Part shown: one piece after another, positions 14,651 to 24,457 of the stretch
Layout: each line of letters begins with the position of its first letter
Numbering within the stretch: the stretch's first letter is position 1
From: an uncultured Candidatus Saccharibacteria bacterium
GTDB lineage: Bacteria > Patescibacteriota > Saccharimonadia > Saccharimonadales > Saccharimonadaceae
Direction: 5' to 3'
Length of the DNA: 64,000 nt
NCBI GenBank assembly: GCA_946997535.1
Contig: CAMPVQ010000003.1
Location: forward strand, 1-64,000
Translations under genes and position numbers: made by a program
The notes under the pieces: generated by a model
The model's input: the letters and a program-made list of their open reading frames with translations, nothing else
Told to the model about the DNA's origin: nothing
Database searches by the model: none

Positions 14651-16232
14651 TAGTAACTACCTCTCCCCCACCCATTATTTCCATAACTTTACTGGCGTCG
14701 GAATCGGCCGGCACCTTGTCTTTACTGATTTCAATGCTCGGCGTGAAGCGATATTCGGCGGTGATGGCGCGCGCGACGGCCGAGCGGAATTTATCAGTGT
14801 CAGCTTTCTTGCGGTGAAAGGCTTTGCCGAAGAAGAAGGTGACGAGGTTGGCGCTCTTATTGTAGCGATATTCGCAATTACGAATCAGTGAGGCGGCGCT
14901 GACTTCGTCGGCTTCTTTTAATTTATCTTCAATGAGCTCGAGCGACAGGTTGCCGTCAAAGTTATCTGGCGCTGGCGTGGCAGCTGGGGCTGTTGTCTCT
15001 GATTGAGCGGCGGCTGTAATGCTGTTAGTATCGCTATCGTTGCTAGCACCGTTTGTGGCGGCTGACTTTGGCTTGGTGGGCTGGGCTGGTTTAGTGGTGA
15101 CTGATTGAACCTCCGTTGTTGCTGGCGCCGGTACGGCTTTGGTGGATTTAGGAGTTGGCGCGGCTGGTTTAGCTGGTGTAGTTGGCTTTGGTTCGGTGGC
15201 CTGGTCGATGATGACGTTGAGTTGTGGCATGGCGCCAACATGAACTTCAGCGGTGGCATTGGCTTTCAGGCTAGCGCAGACGAGCACGGCAATCAGCTTG
15301 GCTTCTGGCATGGCGGACTTATCTACCTCTAATAATTGGTCGATTAAGGCGTAAAGTGCTGGGCTGGTGCTGGCTTGGCGCGTGAGGAATTTAATAAGCT
15401 GGCGCGCAATGCTGGCAGCGCTGATGCCACTGGCAGTGAGGGCTTGCACTAGCTGGATGATGCGCGGGCTGTCTTGCTGACCAATAGCCGTCCAGAGGTC
15501 GGTGAGCTGTTGGCTGGTGATGAGCCCGAGCGTGTGTTCGACTTGGTCGCAGGTGACGGCTTGGCCGCTGCTAGCCATTTGGTCAAGAATGGTGATGCTG
15601 TCGCGCACACTACCCCCGCCCTGTTCGGCAATTAGTTGCAAAGCGGCGTCATCGATGGTGATGTGCTCATTATCGCAGATTTTGCGAAGGTGCTTTGCTA
15701 GTACGTCGGGCGCCACGGTGCGGAACTGGTAGCGCTGGACCCGCGAAAGGATGGTGGCAGGTACCTTTTGTAGTTCGGTGGTGGCGAGAATAAAGATGGC
15801 GTGGCGCGGCGGTTCCTCGATGGTCTTGAGGAGCGCGTTAAATGCCGCCTTGCTGAGCATGTGAAACTCGTCGATAATGTAGACTTTGTACGGACACTGC
15901 ATTGGCGCGAGGTTAATGCTGTCGCGCAAGTTACGGATGTCGTCCACGCTGTTGTTGCTCGCCGCGTCAATCTCAATAATATCGACGTGCTGGCTTACGG
16001 CGCCGTCTTCGTAATCGAGTTGGTTAATCAGGTGAGCGAGAATGCGCGCTACGGTCGTTTTGCCAGTGCCGCGTTGCCCCGTAAAGAGGTAGCTGTGGGC
16101 AAACTGCCCCGTCTTGGCCATAGCGGCTAAGATGTCGGTCACTTGTGGCTGACCAATTACGTCGGCCAATTTGGTCGGGCGGTACTTACGGTATAGCGCC
16201 AGATGTGTGTTCTGCTCTCCCTCACTTGTCAT
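14637..16232 (-). CDS. dnaX: DNA polymerase III subunit gamma/tau, zinc module missing
   Basis: A 531-residue clamp-loader ATPase. Walker A is GQRGTGKT (52-59), Walker B is VYIIDEFHML, and sensor-type motifs (FILATTELQKVPATILSRVQ) follow. The four-Cys zinc module normally between Walker A and the DAASN motif is absent: residues 60-90 contain no Cys and the loop is short. A Pro/Thr/Ala-rich linker (about 325-410) leads to a C-terminal tau-like domain. An extended -10 (TGG then TATAAT, 16244-16239) 6 nt before the ATG indicates a leaderless mRNA. Confidence 0.95.
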   Translation of the reverse strand: MTSEGEQNTHLALYRKYRPTKLADVIGQPQVTDILAAMAKTGQFAHSYLFTGQRGTGKTTVARILAHLINQLDYEDGAVSQHVDIIEIDAASNNSVDDIRNLRDSINLAPMQCPYKVYIIDEFHMLSKAAFNALLKTIEEPPRHAIFILATTELQKVPATILSRVQRYQFRTVAPDVLAKHLRKICDNEHITIDDAALQLIAEQGGGSVRDSITILDQMASSGQAVTCDQVEHTLGLITSQQLTDLWTAIGQQDSPRIIQLVQALTASGISAASIARQLIKFLTRQASTSPALYALIDQLLEVDKSAMPEAKLIAVLVCASLKANATAEVHVGAMPQLNVIIDQATEPKPTTPAKPAAPTPKSTKAVPAPATTEVQSVTTKPAQPTKPKSAATNGASNDSDTNSITAAAQSETTAPAATPAPDNFDGNLSLELIEDKLKEADEVSAASLIRNCEYRYNKSANLVTFFFGKAFHRKKADTDKFRSAVARAITAEYRFTPSIEISKDKVPADSDASKVMEIMGGGEVVTNDEF

Positions 16233-16383
16233 GCTTATATTATACCACGGAGGTCTTCAGATGTGGGGTTGAATAGGATGTTTACACCCCCCAGTGGAAC
16301 GAATTGGTTACTCCGTTTTTGGGCGTCGGCTGCGATTCACCTTATATTATTATTCTTTAGCTTTAGTCAACTAACTAATTGGT

Positions 16384-17175
16384 TCAGCTGGCATGCTTGA
16401 TGCTTGGCGCCTTAGGACTAGTAGTTTTTGATGGCTTATTCGGTTGAGGCGTGTTTTGGTCGTCCGGCTTTGGTTTATGGTCGCCTGAGCTTATGGACAT
16501 AGTACCACTAGTGCGACTTTTAGCTGCCATAGTGACTTTGAAGGTGGCTGACTTAAATAAATCGAGCTTTGTTTGATCTACTGAGCGAAATAGATGCACG
16601 GACTTTTCTTGCTGTGGCATAATGGTGCCGGCGCGGTATTTATCGGACGCAAGAACATTACCCTTGGCGTCAACGGCCTCTATTTTAATAGTGTAACCCG
16701 CCGGCTTGTCAGACAGATTCTTCAGCGTTACTGGGAGACTGGTTTCTGCTAAATATTGCTTTTGGTCGATAACGAATTTACCTAGATCGACCTTTAAATC
16801 CTTCTCGAGAATCTGCTTGGTGTTAGTGCCGTTAGCGTCATTTATGTAAGACTGTTCATCGGCAGTCAACGTATGCTTGGCAGTTTTGGCGTTAGGTGTG
16901 CGAGCAATTTTAACAATATGAGTGTCGACTAAGATTCCAATCAGTATGGCAACAATGCTTAACGCAATGCCAATGGCCGAAAGGAGACGCCTGTGCCGGA
17001 TAACATATGTTACGGTACCCAACAGAACGGCAATGGCGCCACAGGTGTATATGAGGTAAGTTAGAGAGGTTAGCCTAGGTATAAATGGCAGTAGCAGCGC
17101 GATAGCGATTGCTATAACACTAGTGATAAGAGTTGATATTAATAAGATTTTCTTGCCGGTGGTTTCGGATTCCAT
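16384..17175 (-). CDS. Hypothetical membrane protein with extracytoplasmic beta domain
   Basis: A 263-residue protein of no assigned family. Four hydrophobic segments fill about residues 8-95. A polar region (about 100-145) and a beta-rich segment (LPVTLKNLSDKPAGYTIKIE, with GNVLASDKYRAGTI and VHLFR) recall FxLyD-type domains of secreted bacterial proteins. The tail is Pro/Lys/Thr-rich and probably unstructured. The start is fixed by a GGGAGG site; a TATAAT box lies about 35 nt further upstream. It heads a run of membrane-protein genes of unknown role. Confidence 0.7.
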   Translation of the reverse strand: MESETTGKKILLISTLITSVIAIAIALLLPFIPRLTSLTYLIYTCGAIAVLLGTVTYVIRHRRLLSAIGIALSIVAILIGILVDTHIVKIARTPNAKTAKHTLTADEQSYINDANGTNTKQILEKDLKVDLGKFVIDQKQYLAETSLPVTLKNLSDKPAGYTIKIEAVDAKGNVLASDKYRAGTIMPQQEKSVHLFRSVDQTKLDLFKSATFKVTMAAKSRTSGTMSISSGDHKPKPDDQNTPQPNKPSKTTSPKAPSIKHAS

Positions 17176-17243
17176 TGATAACCTCCCTATTTAACTAATG
17201 CTTATTATACTAATTTTCCACTTCGTATGTCAACTATTGCTAT

Positions 17244-18491
17244 TTATACTACTGTCTTAAAGTAGACTACAGTGATAACTAGTTCTATGATATATAGCAC
17301 TGCTCCGAATTTACTGAGTGAGCGAGTAGTGCGAGCGATGGTGTCGGTATTATCTTCCTTCAACGCTTCCTTACTGGCAGCTTGGGCAATCAAAATTGGC
17401 GCGAGGGCGCTAGGCGTGATGAACGGAATGAACAGTAAGATGAAGCTTAGTATACTCATTGTACTGGCTACCAGATTATATGGGGTGATTGCGACGTTGG
17501 TGGCGTCGGCTTGCTTCAGCTTGTAGTGCCAGAAGTATAGCAATATGCCTAGAATTGGCAAATTAATTAGGATAAAGAGAAGGCCTGGGCAGCTAATGAT
17601 TAAGTCGTGTATTAATGGTAAGTAGGAGTTGAGCTGGCTCCAGTCGAAGTGGTCAAATATATTGGTGGCTAAGTAAACACAAACTGCGCAGTATGTGATT
17701 GACAGTAATATAATATTGCGGATGTTTTGTTGCGCGAGACGGTATAATTTAGCAACGTTGTATGACTTGATAGCATGGCCAATAAAATTAGTATAACTAT
17801 ACCAAATAAATGTCATGGTTAAGAAGATAACGGCACCAACTAATGTACTTATAGTGATGAACGGTTGAGCTAAGTCGTAGTATTCGGCGGGCAACCTACC
17901 GAACATTATTAAAATGGCAATTGCTGGTGCTAGTGAGACGATAAGAGCACCAGCAAATAATGTTTTTGTCAGTGGTACCTTGCCCTGTTGGCTGCTTTGG
18001 CGTTTAGCAATTGAAAAGATGATAATGGTTAGGCTGACGAGCGCGGCGACGGATGGCATAGTTAAAGTGGCGCCAATAGAGTCAGCGTTGTTGTTGGTGG
18101 TCTCGCCAATGAGCGCGACAACAATGGCAATTACCAGTTCGGCTACTGCGCCCGTAAATAGGTATGCGTTAGCTAGTCGCAGAGCAGATTTAGTAGCCAC
18201 GGGCATAGGTGGTTTTGGCGTGGCTGACTGTTTGCGTTCTTGGCGCTCGCTCCATTTTTTAATTACAAAGTAGCCAATGATGCCAAAGGTTGGCATGTAA
18301 ATAATTGGTGCACTAAAAAATGCTATCAATAGTGTCAACAACGTAATCAGCGGCACTATAATGATAGGCGCGTTATTGGCGATATCGTCGCTACTTGGGG
18401 TGAATAGTAGCGGCAACAATACCGGTATAGCCACTGCGGTGAGCAGTACAGCTAAAGTGGTAGTGATTCTGCGCAGTATCTTGTAGAACAT
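17244..18491 (-). CDS. Hypothetical polytopic membrane protein, paralog of the 18770 product
   Basis: A 415-residue protein with about nine to ten hydrophobic segments and a basic cytoplasmic loop near residue 85. No family is recognised. The C-terminal block (SALAPILIAQAASKEALKED) matches ALAPIMVARLCSRRALQQDS in the 18770-19975 product, so the two are paralogs. It starts 3 nt after the stop of the 67-residue gene and is probably co-transcribed with it. The many small Ala/Ile/Val residues suggest a channel, transporter or envelope assembly role, but nothing specific can be said. Confidence 0.65.
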   Translation of the reverse strand: MFYKILRRITTTLAVLLTAVAIPVLLPLLFTPSSDDIANNAPIIIVPLITLLTLLIAFFSAPIIYMPTFGIIGYFVIKKWSERQERKQSATPKPPMPVATKSALRLANAYLFTGAVAELVIAIVVALIGETTNNNADSIGATLTMPSVAALVSLTIIIFSIAKRQSSQQGKVPLTKTLFAGALIVSLAPAIAILIMFGRLPAEYYDLAQPFITISTLVGAVIFLTMTFIWYSYTNFIGHAIKSYNVAKLYRLAQQNIRNIILLSITYCAVCVYLATNIFDHFDWSQLNSYLPLIHDLIISCPGLLFILINLPILGILLYFWHYKLKQADATNVAITPYNLVASTMSILSFILLFIPFITPSALAPILIAQAASKEALKEDNTDTIARTTRSLSKFGAVLYIIELVITVVYFKTVV

Positions 18492-18494
18492 GAA

Positions 18495-18698
18495 CTATGG
18501 CGCTTGCTTGTTTACTATATCTTTGCTAGACTCGAACAGATCTTTAACTTGCTGCTCGGCGCCCTCTTTGGCTTTGTTTCCAGCTTTAAAGGCGAAGGAT
18601 AGGATGGCGGCGATGAGCGCCAGGCACGCTACTACTGCGACAATGGTAAAAATTGTTTTTTTGACTTTGTTGTTTAAATTATTATTGTATCCGTTCAT
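18495..18698 (-). CDS. Small single-pass membrane protein
   Basis: A 67-residue protein with a polar N-terminus (MNGYNNNLNNKVKK), one membrane helix (about 15-38) and a charged amphipathic C-terminus (KAGNKAKEGAEQQVKDLFES). No family is recognised. A TGTAAAAT box ends 9 nt before the ATG, so the transcript has almost no leader. It is followed after 3 nt by the polytopic protein gene and may be its accessory subunit. Confidence 0.55.
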   Translation of the reverse strand: MNGYNNNLNNKVKKTIFTIVAVVACLALIAAILSFAFKAGNKAKEGAEQQVKDLFESSKDIVNKQAP

Positions 18699-18769
18699 GG
18701 TACTTTTATTTTACAATATTTATGGAAGCATGACCAGCTTATTGCATTGAGGCTAATTTCGCGTACTAT

Positions 18770-19975
18770 TTAATAATGGGCTACAAAGAATATAAGGCTG
18801 TAGACTCGGACGAAAAATGTTATAGCGCAAAGAGCAATATAGCAGTTATTGGCCATGAGACTAGCTTTGGCAAATTGGTCGTTGCTATCTTGCTGCAATG
18901 CCCGCCGGCTGCAAAGTCGCGCTACCATTATTGGCGCTAAAGCTCCACTAACCACGGTGGCAATTGTTGGTGTCATTAAGAATATTGGTGTTATCAAGAA
19001 TATTGGCGTAATAATATTGAGCGCTGCGGCGAGTTGATTATAGACTGTATTGCGTGGTTTGATTGCTCTAAACTTAATAAAGTTGAAGAGCAAAATGACG
19101 CTTGAGCCTGCAAATGCGATAGTGGATGCGATGCTCAGAGGAAGCTGCCGCACAAATATTACTGTTGCGAAGAGATAAATAACCTGTGCTGTTATGTATG
19201 CGCCGGAGAAGTGGCCGTGCTTAGCGATGTGAGCGACAATGAACTTGCCGATTACATAAAGAATTAGCGTGGCGGCGCATGCCACATCAAACATCAGCAA
19301 CCATTGAGTAAATGTATCGTATACTGTATCAAAAATTATATAGTATGGCTCGGGATTGTGAGACGTAATAGTACCCAAACATCCAATCGTCACGACATAC
19401 GATATTACAAGAGCTACAATTGTCATGCCGGTTGCGGCGAACGACACTAGAACGGGTTGCCTACATTTAGCTACCTTTTGCGCCGAGTCGTATATTAATG
19501 TCATGACACATAGAACGATGGGGCTAAAGACTGATGCCATCAGTAAGATGAGTGGAATATTTATATAGAATATCGTAAAGAAAGAATTTAGAGATCCATC
19601 GTGTTTTATCGTGCAGCACGCAATACAAATTGCAATAGCTATTGGGGCAACGCCAATTATGGCAGTCGAGACGATATCCCGAATTAAGCTTTTGGTGTCT
19701 GGTTCTAGTTCTGGCGAGCAGCGTTGTATCGGCAGGAATTTATTCAGAGTAAATACGATTAGCCCCGCTGCTAGAAGTGTTGCCAGTATAGTTAAGATAG
19801 CACTGTTTATTTGGTCAAGACAAAAAGATTTATAAGCCACTTGGATGCTAGCGTTAGATCCAATAATTAAGGACGCAATTATTAAAGATAAAGCATGCAA
19901 CGCGATAATCGCAGTCGCTAGCCAAGCAGACCAGTGTAATATTTTGCGTGACTGTTCTGACAATACTATTTTCAT
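18770..19975 (-). CDS. Hypothetical polytopic membrane protein
   Basis: A 401-residue protein with about ten hydrophobic segments, Cys-containing helices (IAICIACCTIKHD) and no known domain. Its C-terminal region is related to that of the 17244-18491 product, which indicates a duplication. A TGTAAAAT box lies about 20 nt before the ATG. A short repeat FLITPIFLMTP occurs in the ninth membrane segment. Function unknown. Confidence 0.62.
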   Translation of the reverse strand: MKIVLSEQSRKILHWSAWLATAIIALHALSLIIASLIIGSNASIQVAYKSFCLDQINSAILTILATLLAAGLIVFTLNKFLPIQRCSPELEPDTKSLIRDIVSTAIIGVAPIAIAICIACCTIKHDGSLNSFFTIFYINIPLILLMASVFSPIVLCVMTLIYDSAQKVAKCRQPVLVSFAATGMTIVALVISYVVTIGCLGTITSHNPEPYYIIFDTVYDTFTQWLLMFDVACAATLILYVIGKFIVAHIAKHGHFSGAYITAQVIYLFATVIFVRQLPLSIASTIAFAGSSVILLFNFIKFRAIKPRNTVYNQLAAALNIITPIFLITPIFLMTPTIATVVSGALAPIMVARLCSRRALQQDSNDQFAKASLMANNCYIALCAITFFVRVYSLIFFVAHY

Positions 19976-20008
19976 ATTTTTTTAACCGTTACCTTTATTT
20001 TACATTAT

Positions 20009-20905
20009 TTACGGAAACATAACCAGTTTTGCCCAGAGAGCTAGTAGTGTGAGATAAAGCACGAGGCAAAGTTGACTGAGGTATTGGGCGAGTTCGGCGA
20101 AGCGCGTGTGCTTCCACCGCCCTAGGCTGTGGCTTAAGTAGAGCGCAACGGCCATTGGAATGCTGGCGAGCGGGAATGTGTTGATGTTGGTTAACATCAG
20201 TAGTGCCAAACTGCCTGCCGTGATGGCGGTGGCGCTACGCGGCGCGACGTCACCAACTAGACTTTCAGTTGGCGGGCGCTGGTCGCGATGTGCAATGGTG
20301 CGGACGGCAAGCGTGATGGCTAAATATGTTACGACGAGGCCGTAAAAGACGCCGCAGTAAGTGCTGTTTTGCCCTGACCCAGCGAGATAAAGCGTATAGA
20401 GTGACCAGTCACCGATATTATAAGGGATTAAATTAAGCATCAAATAAGGTGCACTAAGGGCGATGAGCGCCAGCCCGCCACGGTTGAGCCAATACTTGTG
20501 GCGATTCAGCTGGTCGGTAAAAGCGTAGCTGGCAGCTGCGCCGAGGGCGATAAGTGCGCTGAGTGCTGCGAGGAATAGTAGATTACACCAAATAGTGGTG
20601 TCGATTATTTGGTGGATAGTAAAGTTGGTTAGCGCACCACATAGTGGTGCAGCTATTACCAGAGGAATTGCCACCTTGAGTGCAAAACCAAGGAGGTGAG
20701 GCTTTTGATTTACGCAAATTTGTGCTGCTAAACAACTGACGATGACTGTGGTGATAGCGGTAAACCCGACGATAACTATCAGATTGGCGACGTCGCCGCC
20801 CGCCAGCAAGAATGGTATGGCGCCCAAAATACCCACCGCGGTGGCTAGGACAACTTCTGCGTAGATGTAGCCGCGTGTGATTTTATTATCGGGCAGCGTC
20901 TCCAT
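20009..20905 (-). CDS. Hypothetical polytopic membrane protein downstream of the helicase-nuclease
   Basis: A 298-residue protein with about nine hydrophobic segments and no recognised motif. Its ATG overlaps the stop of the helicase-nuclease gene (TAATG), so the two are translated from one mRNA. Whether this coupling has functional meaning, for example in DNA uptake, or is only compaction cannot be decided here. Confidence 0.62.
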   Translation of the reverse strand: METLPDNKITRGYIYAEVVLATAVGILGAIPFLLAGGDVANLIVIVGFTAITTVIVSCLAAQICVNQKPHLLGFALKVAIPLVIAAPLCGALTNFTIHQIIDTTIWCNLLFLAALSALIALGAAASYAFTDQLNRHKYWLNRGGLALIALSAPYLMLNLIPYNIGDWSLYTLYLAGSGQNSTYCGVFYGLVVTYLAITLAVRTIAHRDQRPPTESLVGDVAPRSATAITAGSLALLMLTNINTFPLASIPMAVALYLSHSLGRWKHTRFAELAQYLSQLCLVLYLTLLALWAKLVMFP

Positions 20906-23900
20906 TAAATTGCTCCAGCGATTAGGTCCGCTTCGAATTGTGCGGTGTCGCCTTGATAGGCGCTGATATCTGGGAAGTCGAGCGCCATTACGTGTTGCCA
21001 GACGGCGCGCACGAGTTGCTCAAACCGCTCTAGTTGCTCGTTATCGTCGTAGCTAAAGCTTGGCGTGTAGATTTCACCGGTGAATTTATTTGGTTCGACG
21101 AACTGCAACGCGCCGCGCGAAATACTAAAGGCTGCATACTGGCTGGAGTGGCGCAGAAGCAAGCGATAGAACATGAGCTGGTTTGCGTAGCGGTGGCACT
21201 TGTCTTTGTAGATGCCAGAGGTGGTGAACTCCGAGAAGCCGTCGCCGGTCTTGTAATCGATTATAGTCACAGCGTGAAGCTGTGGGTTGACCTCAAGCAG
21301 GTCGAGCTTACCCTTGAGGCGCACGCCGCCGTCGAGCGTGGCGTTGAAGTTGACCTCACTAGCCTGCCCTGGTTGTAATAGGTCGCTACGCTGAGTGATA
21401 AACTGTTCGAGCACATTGCGGCCGTAATTTAGCTGACCTTCTACGGTGGCTGCTGGAAAATCGCGCCCGCGGTAACGCATGTCTTGCTGGAAGTTATTGA
21501 GCACGGCGTCAAGGTCGATTTGCCCTGTTGTGTTGAGCTGATTATGGGCGAGGTGAAGCGCAGCGTGAATGGCGCTACCAAAGGCGCTGCTGATGCTGTC
21601 GGCCTCGGGGATGCCGAGAATATAACGCTGCATGAAGCGCTGTGGCCCACTGTATTTGAGGTCGATGAAGTCGTTGAGCGCGGTGGCCGAGAGTGCGAAG
21701 TTGTCGGTGCTGCGCCGCAAGAGCTGCCGCCAGTTGCCGGCGGGCGTGATGATGTCTTGCATGAATGACAGTTCGAGCGCGCGGGTCGCCGCCGCAATTG
21801 AAGTGGCTGCTACTTCGGTGCTCGGGACGTGCAAGAGGTATTCTAGCTGGTTGAGTTCTTTATTGTCTTGGCTAGTGTGGTGCGTGATGATGAGCTCTTG
21901 CTTGGCGCGCGTCATCGCCACATAAAGCAGCCGTCGCCGCTCGTCATCGTCGCTGCCATCGACATTGCCGATATTGAGGTTGGACGGGTAGCTAAACTTG
22001 TTTTGCCCGCCGCCACGCTTAGATTTGCTACCCCACGCCTCGCTTGCGGCGTTGATGACGAAGACGGTCTTAAATTCTAGCCCCTTGGATTTGTGGGCAG
22101 TCATGAGGTTGACGGACTGATTGTCACCAATTTGGCTGTGTGATTGGATGGTCACGCCGAACTGATTGCATTGGTTGACAAAGGTAACGAGGTCGTGTAG
22201 TTTAAGCGGTTGGTCGGGCTGATAGTTACTGAGCCGGTCAAGTAAGGCGCGCAGGTCGTTAAGGTGGCGCAAGTAGTTAAGCGGTGCCGTTGGTAAGTTG
22301 TCGGGGTTGAAATAATAGCGATAAATTGGTGAAACGAAAGTTGTGCCGTTGACTTCTGTGGGCGTAATGCCAACGAGCTGCAGCAGCAGCGTGTTGAGCG
22401 GCGTCGTGATGGCGGCCACGGCAAGAGTCTTTAGCCAGTCGACCAGTGGTTTGGTGCGGTCGTCGCCAGATAATTGCTCCAACCAAGCCAGCACCGGCCG
22501 GTCGTGGCTGAGTCGGGCGTTCACGCCGAGCGTGTAATATAGCTCGGGTGACAGGCCAAACGCCTTGGCGGCGAGCAGTTGCGGTAAATTAGCACTGAGG
22601 TCGCTTAAGTTGTCTTCACTGAGCGCTTGCACGGTGCGTGCGAGTGTCAAAAGTAGCTGAATTGGCTCGGAATTAAAGACATTGCCGCTATGCTCGTAGT
22701 TGACGCCGATGTGGCGCTGACTGAGGTATGGCAGCAGTGGTTCGAGTGTTTTGTGGGTGCGGCTAATGACGGCAATTTCGGCCGGGTCTTCGCCTGCCTT
22801 GAGCCGCTGGTCAATTTGTTCTGCTAGATAATTATATTCCGCCTCGGGTGAAGCGAGGCTAACGGCGCTGACGGTGGCTTCGTCTGTTACCTCTGGCGTG
22901 ACGGTTTTGATATTACCGTCTATATCGCGCAAGCGGTCGGCAATGCCCTGCGCCACCACTTGGCTAGATTCGATAATCTGGTGGCCGCTACGATAATTTT
23001 TGGTTAAATCAACCTGTGTGAAGCGCGGGAAGCGTCGCTTGAAGTGGCTGATGTTGCTGATGTCAGCACCTTGGAAGCGATAAATGGCTTGGTCGTCGTC
23101 GCCAACAATCAGGATGTTTGGGTCGTCGTAACTGGTGAGCTCAAACAGTAGTCTTAGCTGCGAGTCGTTGGTGTCCTGAAACTCATCCACCATGATGAAC
23201 TGATATTGCTCTTGGAGATCGGCCTTGAGGTCGGGGTTGTCTTGCAGAGCGTGAATGACTTGCAAAATCATGTCGTCGAAGTCATATAGCCCTTGTTTAA
23301 GCAAGGCGGCATTGTAGCGCTCGTAGATGTCGGCGGCCAGTAGTAAGTTGGTGCTGCGCTTGGCATCTTTTAAAATGTTACGCTTGGTATTGGCCGGGTC
23401 TTTCGTGAGCCAAGCTTTCTTCCATTCAGTAATCGGCGTGGTTTTATTTAGCGCCGTGGCGTCTTCAATGGCACTAGTTAGTGAGTCGGCCAATACCTGC
23501 CCCAATTTAGGCTCGGCTGAAAATGCAAAAGTCGGCTGGCTTTCTGCGAAGCGTTTGGCGGTTTGTGCCAAATCGGCATAGTCCCCGAGCTGCTTTAGGC
23601 TGATGCGCTCACTAGTGGTGTCGGCGATATCGCTTGCAATCTGCTGGCAAAAGTCTTGCGCTGCTGTGGCGAGCTGACGTACTTCGTCTGGGGTGAGTGC
23701 GGCGTTCTTAAAATCACTAATCACCTTTAGTAGCGTGCTAGTGTAGACAAATTTACCGTCGTTTCGGCTGGCAAATGGGTGCCGTGGCTCAAGCTGGCTC
23801 AAGATATCAGTCATAATTTGCGCTCGCTTGAGGTCGTCGGCGGGCTGGCGGCTGGCACCATTAAAAAAGTAGTCGCCGTAGCGCCCAATGATACTGCTGC

Positions 23901-24189
23901 CGAAGCCGTGGAAGGTGTTGATTTCAACTTTGTAAGCGTCGGCACCGATGATGCCAGCGAGGCGCTTGGTCATGTTAGCGGCTGCCGCCTCGGTAAAAGT
24001 TAGACATAGAATGTTGGATGGGCTGGCGTCGGTTTGCGCCAAAATGTTTGCAGCGCGTGTAGTAAGCAGCTCAGTTTTGCCTGTACCTGGCCCTGCCACG
24101 ACGATGACTTGACCATAGATTTGGTCAACAGCGCAGCGTTGCTCATCGTTGAGCTTGTCAAGGCGTGCGGCGAGCTGCTCAATCGACAT
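20905..24189 (-). CDS. UvrD/PcrA helicase fused to a RecB-family nuclease (AdnAB-like)
   Basis: A 1094-residue protein. The N-terminal superfamily 1A helicase has Walker A GPGTGKT (33-39), Walker B IMVDEFQDTND, QAIYRFQGAD and later motifs including RRLLYVAMTRAKQEL. The C-terminal PD-(D/E)XK nuclease has the His of GSAIHAAL, the Asp of GKLDLLEV, the catalytic DYK of IIDYKTGDG and the RYANQLMFYR helix. The length and order match single chains of AdnA/AdnB, which resect double-strand breaks. It overlaps a small membrane gene upstream (TAATG). It probably replaces RecBCD or AddAB in this genome. Confidence 0.88.
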   Translation of the reverse strand: MSIEQLAARLDKLNDEQRCAVDQIYGQVIVVAGPGTGKTELLTTRAANILAQTDASPSNILCLTFTEAAAANMTKRLAGIIGADAYKVEINTFHGFGSSIIGRYGDYFFNGASRQPADDLKRAQIMTDILSQLEPRHPFASRNDGKFVYTSTLLKVISDFKNAALTPDEVRQLATAAQDFCQQIASDIADTTSERISLKQLGDYADLAQTAKRFAESQPTFAFSAEPKLGQVLADSLTSAIEDATALNKTTPITEWKKAWLTKDPANTKRNILKDAKRSTNLLLAADIYERYNAALLKQGLYDFDDMILQVIHALQDNPDLKADLQEQYQFIMVDEFQDTNDSQLRLLFELTSYDDPNILIVGDDDQAIYRFQGADISNISHFKRRFPRFTQVDLTKNYRSGHQIIESSQVVAQGIADRLRDIDGNIKTVTPEVTDEATVSAVSLASPEAEYNYLAEQIDQRLKAGEDPAEIAVISRTHKTLEPLLPYLSQRHIGVNYEHSGNVFNSEPIQLLLTLARTVQALSEDNLSDLSANLPQLLAAKAFGLSPELYYTLGVNARLSHDRPVLAWLEQLSGDDRTKPLVDWLKTLAVAAITTPLNTLLLQLVGITPTEVNGTTFVSPIYRYYFNPDNLPTAPLNYLRHLNDLRALLDRLSNYQPDQPLKLHDLVTFVNQCNQFGVTIQSHSQIGDNQSVNLMTAHKSKGLEFKTVFVINAASEAWGSKSKRGGGQNKFSYPSNLNIGNVDGSDDDERRRLLYVAMTRAKQELIITHHTSQDNKELNQLEYLLHVPSTEVAATSIAAATRALELSFMQDIITPAGNWRQLLRRSTDNFALSATALNDFIDLKYSGPQRFMQRYILGIPEADSISSAFGSAIHAALHLAHNQLNTTGQIDLDAVLNNFQQDMRYRGRDFPAATVEGQLNYGRNVLEQFITQRSDLLQPGQASEVNFNATLDGGVRLKGKLDLLEVNPQLHAVTIIDYKTGDGFSEFTTSGIYKDKCHRYANQLMFYRLLLRHSSQYAAFSISRGALQFVEPNKFTGEIYTPSFSYDDNEQLERFEQLVRAVWQHVMALDFPDISAYQGDTAQFEADLIAGAI

Positions 24190-24440
24190 TAGTCGCCTCG
24201 GTTAATTACACTAGAGAAAAACGTGTGAGCAATGGCGCTGAGTAGAAGTGAGTGCAAGTTAAAAATCATCAAGATGCCGACCATGCAAGTGGCTAGACCA
24301 ATAAGCTTACATTTTTGATAGCTGTGTGCTCCCCAAGCGAAGTTGTCGCAAGCTTCTTTGTAATATCGCACCAAAGCCAGACCTACTGCGGTTACGATAA
24401 TGCCGACGATAAACCACGGAACGTTGAATGAATAATGCAT
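24189..24440 (-). CDS. Small two-TM membrane protein
   Basis: An 83-residue protein with two hydrophobic segments (about 7-25 and 48-75) separated by a charged loop. No family is recognised. An extended -10 (TGG then TAAAAT, 24452-24447) ends 6 nt before the ATG, so it heads a leaderless transcript that also carries the helicase-nuclease gene, with which it overlaps by TAATG. Confidence 0.6.
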   Translation of the reverse strand: MHYSFNVPWFIVGIIVTAVGLALVRYYKEACDNFAWGAHSYQKCKLIGLATCMVGILMIFNLHSLLLSAIAHTFFSSVINRGD

Positions 24441-24457
24441 ACAGTTATTTTACCACA

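Noticed and set aside
15105..15332. Plus-strand frame rich in Trp and Gly inside dnaX
   Set aside because: It is the complement of the Pro/Thr/Ala-rich linker of dnaX; its composition is a shadow effect.
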